Shown one piece after another: positions 47,356 through 58,933 of a stretch of 64,000 nt of DNA (position 1 is the first letter of the stretch; each line of letters starts with the position of its first letter). The translations under genes were made by a program, and so were the position numbers. Source of the DNA: Nannochloropsis oceanica (lineage: Eukaryota > Sar > Eustigmatophyceae > Eustigmatales > Monodopsidaceae); the NCBI GenBank assembly GCA_004519485.1, contig CP038106.1, positions 248,001-312,000 on the forward strand, in the 5' to 3' direction. The notes under the pieces are model-generated. The model saw nothing but the letters and a program-made list of their open reading frames with translations. It did no database searches and was not told the origin of the DNA.

Positions 47356-48607
47356 TCAATCTCTATTCTTGTCCATCTCGCCCTTCCCTCCAACACGTGC
47401 CTGAAACAGATAGGTCCTCATAAAATCCTTTTTCTCTTTCCGAGGAACAACCGGAAGTCCCCACAACCCAAAATTCGCTCCTTCCTCTCCCACCGTCACC
47501 ACCTCCACGCCCTCAAACCCCAAATCAGCTACAGCCGTCTCAGGCACTTCCATCGCAGAGGAAAACGTGCTGGTGAGCCACTTGTTGCTTGCTTGCTCTC
47601 GCAGGGAGGTCAAAGTGAAGTCATTGATGTGATCCGCAAGCAAAATGCTCCCAGGAGCGGACTCCGCTTGAATGGCCCGTAATAATGTCTGTGCCCGCGA
47701 TGCTTCAAAGTAGTAAAGAAAGCCTTCTAAGATCCAGATTGTTTTTTTGCGCGGGTCAAAGCCTGCGGACTTTAGAGTATTTACCCATGCGACGTCATCA
47801 GAAAAATCTGTGATCAATCGATGCATTCCCCGGGCGAGTAAGGGAAAGCGATCTGTGACGCTTGCCAGGATTCGGCTCTTGTAGTCCAGGACGGGTTTCA
47901 CGTCAAGTTCAAAGATATGGCATTGCCGGAGTTCCTTGAGGCGGTGGCTACGGAGGAAATGGGTGGGAGGGAGGAAGGAAGGAACCGAGAGAGGGAAAGT
48001 GAATAGACCGAGCGAAGGAAAGCGATCTGAGAAGTCCTTTCAGGGCTTCTCAGAAGACGCGACCTGGAAATAGATAGTGAATGCGCCTGTCTACGCGTGC
48101 CTTAATGTGTCGCCAAGCTGTACATTTCCCCGCGCCGTTCCGTCTTCCTTCCTTCCCGTCATCCTCTTCCCCCCACACTCACCCGCGCGCGTCCATCCCT
48201 GCGCCACAGAGCACCACTTGCGTCAGCTCTGGGTCTACGGTCAATGCCTTTGTTATTTTATTGTCCATCCAATGGGTGCGAATTGCCACAACAGGGTAGA
48301 CGGCATTGGTAGCCTTGCTTGCACGCTCGCTTTCGATTATGTCAGCTCCTGCTAGAATCGCGGCCAAAGGGTCCTGAACAACCTCCTCAAATAGGAAGCG
48401 GGCACCAGCGCAACGACGAGAGGACAAGGCCACGTCTTCATCGATGGGGCATGCCATCTCTCTGTCTGTTGCCGTTGGGGGGCCAGGCGGAGGGGCAGGC
48501 TTGCTGCTGCTACTGCTGCTGCTGCCGCTGGAGGCTTGGGCAGCAAGTATGCAGGTCGTGCAGAGGAGAAAGGAAATCAGCAGCAAGGGCGGGCGGCGAT
48601 AAGGCAT
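47356..48607 (-). CDS. LCMT-type SAM-dependent methyltransferase with signal peptide
   Basis: The exons are 48607-48183 and 47947-47356 (minus strand), joined in phase 2 to 338 residues. The family (leucine carboxyl methyltransferase/TIGR00027-like) transfers methyl from SAM to carboxyl groups of proteins or small molecules. The SAM-binding motif VVLCGAGMDARG ends exon 1. Exon 2 gives CHIFELDVKPVLDYKSRIL (acidic SAM ribose loop), then TIWILEGFLYYFEASRAQTL, a hallmark of the LCMT family, and GSILLADHIND. The N-terminus MPYRRPPLLLISFLLCTTCI with LAAQA looks like a cleavable signal peptide, then poly-Ser. That is odd because LCMTs are normally cytosolic. ATG 48664 would lengthen the head by 19 residues and bury the signal. 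The substrate is unknown. Confidence 0.85.
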
Positions 48608-49002
48608 TCCGTCGTAGACCTTGCCCGCACTGCTTGTATTGCCTGCCTGTCTGTGACATTGCATGCGAAGAAAGGGACGAGGGAGTTAAATTGAGGGTGT
48701 GTCAAACCGAGACGCATCATGCATTTGGCGAAGCTTCCGAGTCCGCAAAAACGCACAGCTGCCCCTATGCCTTCCTTTGCCTTCCGTTCCCAAACCATCC
48801 CCACATCCACTCCCACTTACACACTTGCACATAAACAGGCACCTCCAGTAGATTTCTGTTCGCCGCCAGAAGGAGCAAAGTACGCGATCGCAAAGGCCTA
48901 GCATTAGCGAGCTAGCCTCCCCACCCCCTCTTCCTTCTTCCCCAAGGCTTCCTCGTTTGGTATTCCTGCCAGGCTTACCGCCACAAGCCCCACTCGACCG
49001 CC
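48608..49002. promoter_or_regulatory. Divergent spacer
   Basis: 395 bp between the methyltransferase and SAP/UBA gene starts. No motif recognised. Confidence 0.4.
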
Positions 49003-51226
49003 ATGGTCAACCATGCAGCCATCGCCTCCAGATTAAGAATCCCCCTCAGTGTTGTCCAGAGACGATTTACAGAGCCCCAGATGATGAAGAAATTTAGCGT
49101 CAAGGAGCTCAAGGTATGAGTCCTCTCGTTACATCACCTTCATTTCTTCTGTCGTACCAGTGAATCATCCTCCTTCCTCCTTTCCACTTTTTATTCCCGC
49201 TAGCGAGAGTTGTCTACAGACTCCTTCACACGTCCTTTGTCCGCCTCCCTCCCTCCCTCTCTCCCCCCATCTCTTTCCCCTTCTCCCTCTTGAGATCATC
49301 ACCGAGTACCTCCGCGACATCACGCAAGAAGGCCGCACCATTGTTAAGGGCACGTCAGCACTCAGTAAAGCGGATTTACTGGAGAAAATAGAGCTTTTGG
49401 TTGCTCTGAACTCAAACTCAACAGGGGATGGCAATAGCACCGGCAGCAACAACAGCAACAGCAGCCACAGCACCGGTAGCTCCTCCTCTGTGTCGTCGTC
49501 ATCCGATCTGGATCTGGCGGCAGCAATTTCAGCCAGCGATGCGATGTCCCCTCCCCTTCTTCCTCCCTCTCGACCACCAATTGAGTTTATTTGTATCGAC
49601 GATTCCGATGACGAAGAGAACAGCGCCTCTTGTCCTCCTCCCCGTCCACCTCACCCAGCAATACCATCACCAGCATTGGCAGTGCGACCATCAGCGTCAG
49701 AGGCAGCAGCAGTTAGAACGTTATCTGTAGCAGCACGGGCACATCCCCTTTCTCAATCTATTCCTGCCTCTCTCGCCGCTCCCCCCTCCTCCGCCGCCGC
49801 CTTCCCCCGACTTGTCCCTCCTCAACCTACTCATCAACGCTCCAGCAGCAGCAACAACAGTAGTAGTTGTGCTGCTGCGGGTGGATTCGTCGCCTACATG
49901 CGAGGCAACACCGGAGGAAGCAATCCCTTCGCTGGCGCTGCTGCGGCTGCAGCTGCTGCAGCTTATCAACGTCAAGCTGGCAGTGGGAGTGGAGAAGGAG
50001 GAGGAGGAGGGTGGGGAGGTGGAAGCAGTATCACATCGATGGAACAGGCGCAGTTACGGGTGTTGGGGATGGGGGGTTTGGGTTTCGGCGGGCAATTTAT
50101 CCAAGGCGGAGGCGCGAGAGGCATGGAGAGTCCGATGCCGTTGCCACCTGGGGGGATACCCGGTGGAGGCGGAGGAGGGATGGCGGGGATGCCTCCACGC
50201 CCTGGTTGTATCCCGCCCTATATCCCGGGGCGATACCCTCAGGCATCTGACTGGGGAGCGGGCAGGGGAGAAGAGGGCGGGAAGCGGCCATATGGGCCGG
50301 GCGGGCAGGAGAATGACAAGCGTATGCGTGCGGAAGGGAAGGGAGGGTGGGAGGGAGGAGTGGAAGTGAAGAAGGAGAAGGAGCCCCGCCCGATTCAGGC
50401 GACGCCTGCTGAGCTTGCTGCTGCGATGAAATTGAAGGCAACCACGGGCATGGGCCTGGAAGAGGGGCTGACGGCGTTGAGGGTGAATAGATTTAACCCG
50501 GAGGAGGCAGTTAAGTGGTACATTGAGGCAAGTCAGCAGAATCGGATGGAGATGGCTTTGGTGCATCACGCGAGCATTGAGAGTGAGAAGGCCAATGATG
50601 AGTACAGGAAGGTGGAGAGCGCGAGGCAGGAGCAGTTGATGCGGGAGGGGGATGTGCTGGGAGGAGGTGATTTCAAGGACTCGACCTTGGTGGGGGGGGA
50701 AGGAAGGGAGGGAGGAAGCGAAGCGGTGGGTGCGTTTTTGAGAAGGTTTTGTTGCTTGAAGGCTGAGAGGTTTGAAACGGAGGGGATGGGGGACGAAGGG
50801 GTGGCGCGCCGGAGGGAGCTGGTTGTGAAGCTGTTGATCAAGGAGAAGGAGGCGGTAAGGTTCTACAAGCACAACGCTGTGGCTTATATGAAGGCGTTGG
50901 CGAATCGGTTGGATGCCGCAGCGGCGATGGAAGGTGGGAAGGGAGGGAACGACGGGAAAGATGTGTTGCCGTTGTCGCTGCTGGAGGAGGAGGCGGAGGC
51001 GTTGGAAAGCGCGTTGACAAAGTACCCGGAAGGAAACGTTGGGGGAGTCCCTGCCCAGTTTTTGAAGTACTCGAGCGTGGGGCTTGACCTGGATCAGGAT
51101 GGATTGGAGGTCGTGTCAGAGAGCGGGGAGGGAGGCGAAGGGGAAGAGGGGGCAGTGTCGGACGGGAAGGAAGGTGGGAGAAGGAGGTCGACGGTGAGAG
51201 AGTGTATAGAGGTGATGGATGATTAA
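49003..51226 (+). CDS. SAP-domain plus UBA-like-domain protein
   Basis: The exons are 49003-49113 and 49295-51226, joined in phase 0; 680 residues. Residues 30-75 (MKKFSVKELKIITEYL, then TSALSKADLLEKIELLV) fit a SAP helix-loop-helix motif, which binds AT-rich DNA or RNA. Residues 408-450 (ATTGMGLEEGLTALRVNRFN, then PEEAVKWYIEAS) fit a UBA-like three-helix ubiquitin-binding fold. Between them are Ser-, Ala- and Gly-rich low-complexity stretches and a Gly/Pro/Met/Arg region. The rest is helical and charged (SIESEKANDEYRKVESARQE), with repeat-derived inserts (GREGGSE). It probably links chromatin or RNA to ubiquitin, but that is only domain inference. I know no named orthologue. The exon 2 frame is open 45 codons into the intron, so retention would give a different N-terminus. 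Confidence 0.65.
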
Positions 51227-51854
51227 AATGGTAGAACGAGGGAGGGAGGGAAAGAGGGCGGGTGTGCACATGGGTTACGATGCAGATGAAGGCATCCAAA
51301 GAAACGCGGGATATTTATGGGAGGAGCTCGCCATTGAAAGTCGCCCAAAATGCAGATCAAAATATAGCAAATGTATGTACAACATAGAGACAACGTGCAC
51401 CAGACGACTGCGGTAGATTCCTCCTCCTTCCCTATTTCACCCCACTATTCACCATCAGAGCGGCAGTGTCAGAGAAGAGTAAAGGCAAAAATGACGGCTA
51501 GTGAGCGAAAGAGTAGGTGACAATACACCCGAAGCACAACCAAAGCAGATTCCTGAAACAAATTTCAACGGATAGTTTTTGGAGGCCTACGTTTTTCCTT
51601 TTCCGCTATTTTGCTTTCTTATTTTCTCTTCTTTGGTGTGCTCTTTCGGCGAAGGAAGCATTTGCCTTGTCCGACTGTCTTCCTGATCTTCGTCCTCTTC
51701 CAACATAGTATAATTTTCGTTCAAATCATAAAATATCTAAATGAATCAATATCGCGTCCGCAAAATTTTCCCTTTCGAGTACGCACATCCTCATCATCTT
51801 CATCATGACCACCATCAAAATCATCACCATCCCTATCCCTCCCTCTTTTCCCCC
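51227..51854. other. Convergent 3' spacer
   Basis: 628 bp, partly AT-rich, between two gene ends. No gene recognised. Confidence 0.4.
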
Positions 51855-53686
51855 CTACTTGGCTCCATGTAAATACTCCCGCCACCCACCTTTTTCCAGC
51901 TTTTCCGCCTTCGCAAGCACCTGCCCTTCCTGCCCTCTCAACCAGACCTCCATCTTGTTCAACAATTCCGGCCTGGCACTCCCCAAAATCCTCACAGCCA
52001 ACAACCCAGCATTCGCAGCGTTTCCAATTGCGACCGTCGCCACCGGGATTCCTTTCGGCATCTGACAAATCGAATACAGCGAGTCCACGCCCGACAGCGC
52101 CGCTGTCTTGACAGGAACACCAATGACGGGGAGAGGGGTCAAAGCGGCCACCATCCCAGGTAAATGCGCGGCGCCCCCTGCCCCGGCAATTATGACTTGC
52201 AGCCCTCGTTGTGCGGCTTCTTGGGCATATGTGTACATCCGGGTAGGCGTACGATGGGCCGAAACGATGGTAAGCTCGTACGGCACTGCAAAGGTCTCCA
52301 GGATGTCAGCCGCGTCCTTCATGCAGGGAAGGTCCGAATCAGACCCCATGATTATCCCCACCGACGGTGCGAGTGACAAGGAACCAAGGAATGCCCCATA
52401 TACTGCCGTACGGGCCTTGATTTCAAAAAGAGAGTGTCCTGTGAAGGTGATATGTGCCATCTTCCTCCCCTTCTTCGCCTCCCCCTTTCCATACCAATGT
52501 ATCCCCGCTCCAGGAATCGCCAGGGCTTTTTGCATCATCTTCTTCGTCTCCTGCGTGTTGCCCTCCCCCAATATATTCAACATCACCGCCGCCCCCACCT
52601 TCAATGCCGTACCCCCAAGCGGCAAGTCCAGAACGGCCCGCAAGTGGTTTTCAAATTGATCGGTTTCACAGGCCTCTATTGTGTAATGGCCAGAATTATG
52701 CGGCCTTGGGGCGATCTCATTCAACAAAATCGTGTCGTCAGGCATCAGAAACAACTCCACCCCAAAGATACCTGCCCCCTCTAACGCCGCAATTGCCTGC
52801 GAGGCCACCGCCAAAGCCTTGTCGCTCGCTGTGGCAGAGAGCTGGGCAGGCGTGATGGTGGTATGGCAGATATTATCTTTTTGCACCGTCTCCACAACAG
52901 GGTACGGTCGGACTTCCGACGCCGATCTCACGACCATCACGGCCAGTTCCTTCACAAATGGCGCCCATTTCTCAGCGTACACATCACCGCCCCCCAACTG
53001 CTCGAACGCCCCAGCGACGTCCTCTTTCGTCTTGGCGACCGCATTCCCCTTCCCATCATATGCTAGTCGCTTCGCTTTCAACATCAGAGGATATCCAAAC
53101 TCCCGTCCCGCCGCATAAGCAGCCTCCAAATTGGGCACATCACAAAATTCCGGCAACGGAATCCCACGCGCCGCCAAATAAACCTTCTGTGCGTACTTAT
53201 CCTGAATGACCCTTAAAGTTTGAGGCAAGGGTTGAACTGGGGTGCCCTGGGCGATTGCAGCATCTAGCGCATCGCAGTTGATGTGCTCGATTTCAACGGT
53301 GAGGAGATCGGATATACCAGCGAGCTCTAAGACCTTGTCCTCGTCCCGGAAGCTGCCATTGATGCTTGTGCCTGCCACTTGGCCGGCGGGGGAGTCCTTG
53401 CCGGCTGTGAAGTGATGATGGGTCCAAAAATAAACGGGAGGGGAGGGGGTGAAAGGGCTTGTTGGGCGGAAAATGGGACTTAACAACATGGGGCCTCAGG
53501 ATAGAGCTCAAATTAAAAGAGAAAGGAGAGACTTTGCGATCAAGTCTTTTTCCCCATCTTGTCCACCTCCCCCCCGTACGTACCAGGATCGAGGATGTTG
53601 AGCTGAATTCCTAGCCGATGCCCCGCCTCGGCCATCATGCGGCCCAGTTGCCCACCACCCAGGACCCCTACCCGACGCCCGTCCAT
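51855..53686 (-). CDS. ADE2: Phosphoribosylaminoimidazole carboxylase, PurK-PurE fusion (ADE2 type)
   Basis: The exons are 53686-53584 and 53404-51855 (minus strand), joined in phase 1 to 550 residues (yeast Ade2: 571). It converts AIR to CAIR in purine synthesis. Exon 1 gives the PurK start [18 protein letters not shown] with IQLNILDP. Exon 2 continues the ATP-grasp domain: [60 protein letters not shown]. From about residue 375 the PurE domain follows: [50 protein letters not shown] and [20 protein letters not shown]. No plastid or mitochondrial presequence is visible, so a cytosolic location is likely. All key loops are intact. Confidence 0.97.
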
Positions 53687-54218
53687 CTTATCTTTACTTA
53701 GGCCTCTTTCTATGTTGTAGTGAAAGGAATAGGGATTTAGTGGAATGAGAGAGGGCAGGCGGGAGGGATGTGATGATATTTTGAGATAGCATAGCAGCAA
53801 CGTTATGAGGTGACATATCTTTATGTGGTAAAATCCTCTCGATCACAATTGCCATCCCTCCCTATCAACACCGGAAGCAAGCGGTAGTTTTCAAGGTCAA
53901 GCGGCCGAAGATGCCGGCGGCCGTTGAGCTGGGGGCGGATTACACTGTTGGCTTCCGGCTTTGGTCTATTTCAAGCGATCAATGCATGCGTGGTCATGGC
54001 TGATGTGGCAAGGCGAAATACCGTAGTGGCTGCTGTGACCACATTTGTCGCCAAATGTCACTCTGCTTTTTGCAAGATCTGATTGATTGTTTTTACAAGG
54101 CCAGAGATGACAAAATTAACCTCCTCCCCTCGGTGTGCCATCCTCGTATTCATTTTCGTACAGCAAATTTCTTCATAAAGTCAGTGATCCAAGTTTATAC
54201 ATGCTTTGTGCCATTTTG
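53687..54218. other. Spacer ADE2 promoter / MFSD5 3' side
   Basis: 532 bp with the ADE2 promoter side and the transporter's 3' end. No gene recognised. Confidence 0.4.
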
Positions 54219-55009
54219 TTATTGCGCCTTTTCGGAAACAATCTCCAACAAACTTTCCTCCTCCTGCTTCTTACTTCCTCTCTCCAACCTCTTTCCCGTC
54301 CCCGTCCCTTCGCCCCTCATCCACTGCGCATGGCATGCACTCGCCACAAATACCATCGCACTACACAACCCCAGCACTAACGGCCTCTTTTCTCCCATCG
54401 GCACATCTAATCGTACCGGTCCCAAATACATGAAAACGATCAACACGTTCAACAAGACCCGAATGCCATTCATGACCGTCGCCCTTGCTGTCTCCGGGAT
54501 CACCCTGGCGCGGATACTTCCCATCGCCGCGTAAAAGACGCCCACCGACGCCTCGAACACTACAAAATCAATCAACAGCCATGCTACCCCAACCTCCCCC
54601 GGCCATGCAGCCGCCATCATCGCCACACCACCCCCAACCAACGCCCCAAGCAAAACAACCTCAACACTATATCCTTCCCCCCCCCCACCCCTCTCCATGG
54701 TCAGAATCCGAAAGACAGATGAACCACACATAACTCCCACCATGAGCGTCGCAAAAACCAACCCTAAATTCAAGGAGGTTATTTCCCCCGTGTCGAGCGA
54801 AGGGGTCCATAGAAACACCCAGGTGAACATGGCTGCCTCGAAGAAGGCTTGTGTGAGACCTACCCACAAAATGTTTTTGTTCGTGGGTAAAATAATAGAG
54901 CGGAGGAGGGAAGGCAAGGATGGACGGAGAGAGAAGGATACTGAAGACAAAAATGTGCTACCGCTCCCGCTGCTTCTGCTGTCGTTATTGTTGTTATTGT
55001 TGTTGTTGC

Positions 55010-55046
<37 letters not shown>

Positions 55047-56638
55047 GTGGCACTCCTTCCCCTCTTCTTTCTCCCTTTTCTTTCCAGGTTCCCCGTCTCT
55101 TCCCATGCCATAATTCTCCTCCTGCCACACAAGCGGCAACAATACTGCCAACCCCCCGGCCACCAATGCACACACATCAAATGGTGCCAGCACCCCTCCC
55201 TCCTTTTCGACAACCCCCGCCACCGCCCCACTCCATACAGCCACCACCCCCATCAGAAAGACATACATGGAAAACGTATTTTTCACGAGAGAGGGGGGGA
55301 ACGCCAGACGATTGTGCTCGGAGATCATCCAGGCCTCGAAGCACGTGGCAAGGAAGGAGGTGGCGATACCCGACAGGACACGACCGAGGGTGAGAAGGGG
55401 GAAGGAAGGGTGGTGAAGGAGGAGTGAGGAGGAAGCTTGCAGCAAGGCAAATGCCACGCAGCCTAACCGACGGCCGTACGTGTCTGCGAATACGCCGGCA
55501 AAGGGACTGGAGACGGCAGAGGATGCAAATCCTAGAAGGTAAAGTGTGGCGATGTCTTTCTGGTAGGAAGAGGAAAGGGAAAAAGAAAGGGGAGAAGGGC
55601 GAGTCTCAGAGCTCGTCAAAGCCTGTACATGAGGATTGTGCGTCTATCCGCAATGCGATGTGTTCTGTTGTTTCGATCCCTTCCCTTCCGTTTGTGCACC
55701 ATTTGAGGCCGACAAAGACCAATGTAATCAACCAGATGTTATTAAAACCTGAATCTTTTCTCTTCTTCCTCCCTCTCCCACTTCCCCTTCTTCCCTCCTT
55801 ACCATGCCAAAGCCGTAATTCTCATAAACTTTATATAAATACGGTCCTTGGATGAAGTCAATGAATGTCGCCATTAATTGAATCACCAGGAACCTAATCT
55901 GGAAAGAAGCAAAGTCTTTTTGCTGTACTGCAGACAGTACATGGGTGGCAGGTGCTGCTTTTCCTTTTCCTCCAAGCGTATTATAGCCCTCCCTCCCTCC
56001 CCGCAAACGTAAGAAAGGGAGGGTATCCCTGTATGCGACTGCGGCCAAAGCAGAGCAAATCACAAGCGCGCTGACGAATGTTCGCTCCACAAGTCCTTCA
56101 GTTGTAAAATGACTGATGGTCATGGCCAGGGCGAGGAGAGCCGCGCCAGCGGGCAGGAGGGTGGTGAAGGTGAGAGGACGAGGAGTAGGACTGTCGGAGG
56201 TGTCTTGTGGGGTGGCGGCCATGAAGGTGTAGGGGGATGAGGGGGAGGACGGGAACACCTTTTTACTCAACAGCGTCCCTTTTTTGGTCGTTGGAAAGAG
56301 GCTGATGTTTTGTTGGTAGTTGTGGCGGGAAGAGCGGGCTGGGGGAGAAGGGAGGTGGGGAGGTCAGTAAGAGGTTGGGACAACACAAAATCAGCTCAAG
56401 ATGCCCACTAAGACTATTCTAGCACCAGCGCCATGCAGCAAAATGTTTGAGCTTAGCGCCATGTCCACGTACCTGCTTGAAAACGTGACGGACGGGCCTG
56501 AAAGGCGAGGAGGCCGGCAGGATGAAGACACGAGGAGAGTGGTGGAAAAGAGGCCGCCACGAACGCGACGACAAAAGGCAAGCCAAGGGCAACGACAACG
56601 ATCCAATGCAGGCTTGTCGTCAACCCGCCGACGGGCAT
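54219..56638 (-). CDS. MFSD5: MFSD5-type molybdate-anion transporter (MFS)
   Basis: The exons are 56638-56473, 56338-55803 and 55559-54219 (minus strand), phases 1 and 0; 680 residues against about 450 in animals. MFSD5/MOT2 proteins are 12-helix major facilitator carriers linked to molybdate uptake. Exon 2 carries FIDFIQGPYLYKVYENYGFG, the family's first loop. Exon 3 gives LYLLGFASSAVSSPFAGVFA with DTYGRR, then GRVLSGIATSFLATCFEAW, QAFFEAAMFTWVFLWTP and an RARVIPETARA segment. The extra length comes from two N-terminal hydrophobic segments in exons 1-2 and a Ser/Asn repeat in the central loop (54950-55060). Exon 1 (MPVGGLTTSLHWIVVVALG) is supported by frame and splice sites, because exon 2 has no early in-frame ATG. 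Confidence 0.9.
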
Positions 56639-56951
56639 GCACGCTAATTTTATAAAGCGTTGTAGTATGGTTGAATGTTTGCGGCGCGTGAGGACGTGCG
56701 TCCTTCTTGAATTAAAAAGTTAAGTATACAGACACGAAATATACGTTCGTCCGTAGATATCTTCTTCTTTCACAACAAATTTACACCAAACAATAGGAAC
56801 TCAAGGCCCCTTTGCCACGTCTTACCCCTCTTTCATCACGACGTCCGTATCTTTTACCATTTACCGGCGGGCCCCTGTCAGATTAATCGTCCTTGCCCTC
56901 TTGCTCGCCACGACCATCACCGCCTTCATCCTACCCCAACAGCATACAATC
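56639..56951. promoter_or_regulatory. Divergent spacer MFSD5/P5CR with an open leader
   Basis: The last 160 bp are open in frame with P5CR and encode a signal-like hydrophobic stretch (LIVLALLLATTITAF) but contain no ATG; see findings. Confidence 0.45.
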
Positions 56952-58416
56952 ATGTCTGAGCAACCTGCCCGCATCCCGCCCGCCGCCATCGCCTCCACGC
57001 CGCAGCATCCGCAGCATGCTCTTTCCCGTCCGGGCACACACAAAGCCGGGGAAGGGGAGAGGCCGAAGTTAACCTTGGGCTTCCTGGGAGGCGGCATGAT
57101 GGCCTCGGCGCTTATCAAAGGTCTGGTGAAGGCAGAGGTCTTGCCTAATTTTGCCATTTTTGTCAGCGACCCGTACAAGCCTTCGCGGGATAAGCTGGTA
57201 GCGGAGGTGGGGGTAACCGGGTGTGATACCAACATCGAAGTAGCCGAGGTAGGTCGAGGTGGGGGAAGGACGGAAGGACGGAAGGACGGAAGGACGGAAT
57301 GAGGGACGGATGGAGGAGAGAGAAGAAGTTGCAACCCGGCCGCTCACACGAGCCCATTGGCGTCCTGTTATTTAAACCTAACCTTTCATACATCTATGAT
57401 CTGAATAAACAGCACGCTCAAGTGATCATCTTGGCAGTCAAGCCTGACGTAGTCCCCCAAGTTTTGCGGGAACTCTCCCAGCGCGTCACTCCGCGCCACC
57501 TGATCATCTCCATTGCTGCCGGCGCTACGTTGCAGCTCCTTCAACACGTATGTAGACAAGTCGTCTCGTTATATACGTCTTTGCTGTAGAGAAATTCACC
57601 TTTGGAAAAGGGTGATGAGTGCGAGGACTCCAACTGAATTGAATGCCTCCCTCCCCCCCTTCCTTGCTTCCTTTTCGCCGCTCTTCGCTCCCCTCCCTTT
57701 TACAGCAACTTCCAGACCGAAGCCGCGTTGTGCGCGTCATGCCCAACACACCCTGCTTGGTGGGACAATCGGCGGCTGCCTTCGCGATGGGTGATAATTG
57801 CTTGCCTGAAGACGCGGCGCTTGTGAAAAAGATTTTTTCGGCTGTGGGTGCAGCGTTCGAAGTTAAGGAGAAAGATTTGAACGGTACCAATAAGTCGATG
57901 GGTGGATGGGTGGGAGGGGAGAAAAGATGACGAGTAAAGGTGGATATTACGGATATGGCATTTAATTCAGGAGGGCGCTGTATGTATGACTGCTGACATG
58001 CGTACTGAATCGAAGCATCTCAACCCCGGTCCTCTCTCCTTCCCTTCCTTCCTCTCCGTACCCTTACAGCCGTCACGGGTCTGAGCGGCAGTGGCCCCGC
58101 GTATATCTTCCTCCTCATCGAAGCTCTCGCCGATGGGGGGGTCCGCGCCGGCCTTCCGCGAAATATTGCCATGCAGCTGGCGACGCAAACCGTCAAGGGG
58201 GCTGCCACCATGGTGCAGCTAACGGGGGAACACCCCGGGGTGCTCAAGGACCAGGTAGCTAGCCCGGGAGGGACGACCATCGCGGGTATCGAGGCCTTAG
58301 AGAAGGGGTCGTTTCGCGCGACTGTCATGTCGGCCGTGACAGCGTCGGCGGATAGGGCGAAGCAGCTTGCAGAGCAGTCTAAACCGACCCCGAACCCGCG
58401 CCCGCCCATGACGTAA
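56952..58416 (+). CDS. PYCR: Pyrroline-5-carboxylate reductase (proline synthesis)
   Basis: The exons are 56952-57248, 57413-57547, 57706-57883 and 58070-58416, all GT-AG in frame, 318 residues. The enzyme reduces P5C to proline with NAD(P)H. The Rossmann start [19 protein letters not shown], then [44 protein letters not shown] and the signature [20 protein letters not shown] with [10 protein letters not shown] cover the whole enzyme. The C-terminal part has [14 protein letters not shown] and [19 protein letters not shown] 56952 gives a 45-residue leader without strong targeting character. The frame is open upstream with a hydrophobic, plastid-like leader that lacks an ATG, so a longer form from an upstream exon is possible. 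Confidence 0.95.
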
Positions 58417-58933
58417 AAGGATGAAGAGAAAGGACTGAAAGATTAGGGAGGATGAAGGGATTTTAAGAACAGAAGAGCATGAATGAAGCGGAGGAGAGGA
58501 AAAATAAGGGCATGAGGCCAAGGAAGCCTCAGAAATTTAAGAAAGGAAAGCAAGCAAACTTGGATTATCTTTGGGTTTTGTCGTTCAATTCTACTCGTTC
58601 TGTCATTTCCCATGTGTATGCAGCCTCCTCGCCCCCGACTCTCTACCGTCACTGTAATGGTCTTAGCAAAGCAAAATATTTGTTTTGCCCAACCTCAAAC
58701 TCCGCAAACTCCGCGCCATAATACTCCAATAGACAAGTCAAGTCAAGTCTTGAGGTTCCCCAACCCCAACCAACGCACAAACCCACCATGAGCAACAATC
58801 CCCTCCGGTTGCCTCCATCACGCACAGTTGTATCCCCTGAGTCCTGTGCCGCCCTCTAAATTATAAATTACTGATGTAATACATCCCGCAATCGTCACAT
58901 CAACAGGATCACCCGCCAGCCCTGTCATCAACC
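58417..58933. other. Spacer between P5CR and the FKBP gene
   Basis: 517 bp between tandem genes: P5CR 3' end and FKBP promoter. No gene recognised. Confidence 0.4.
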
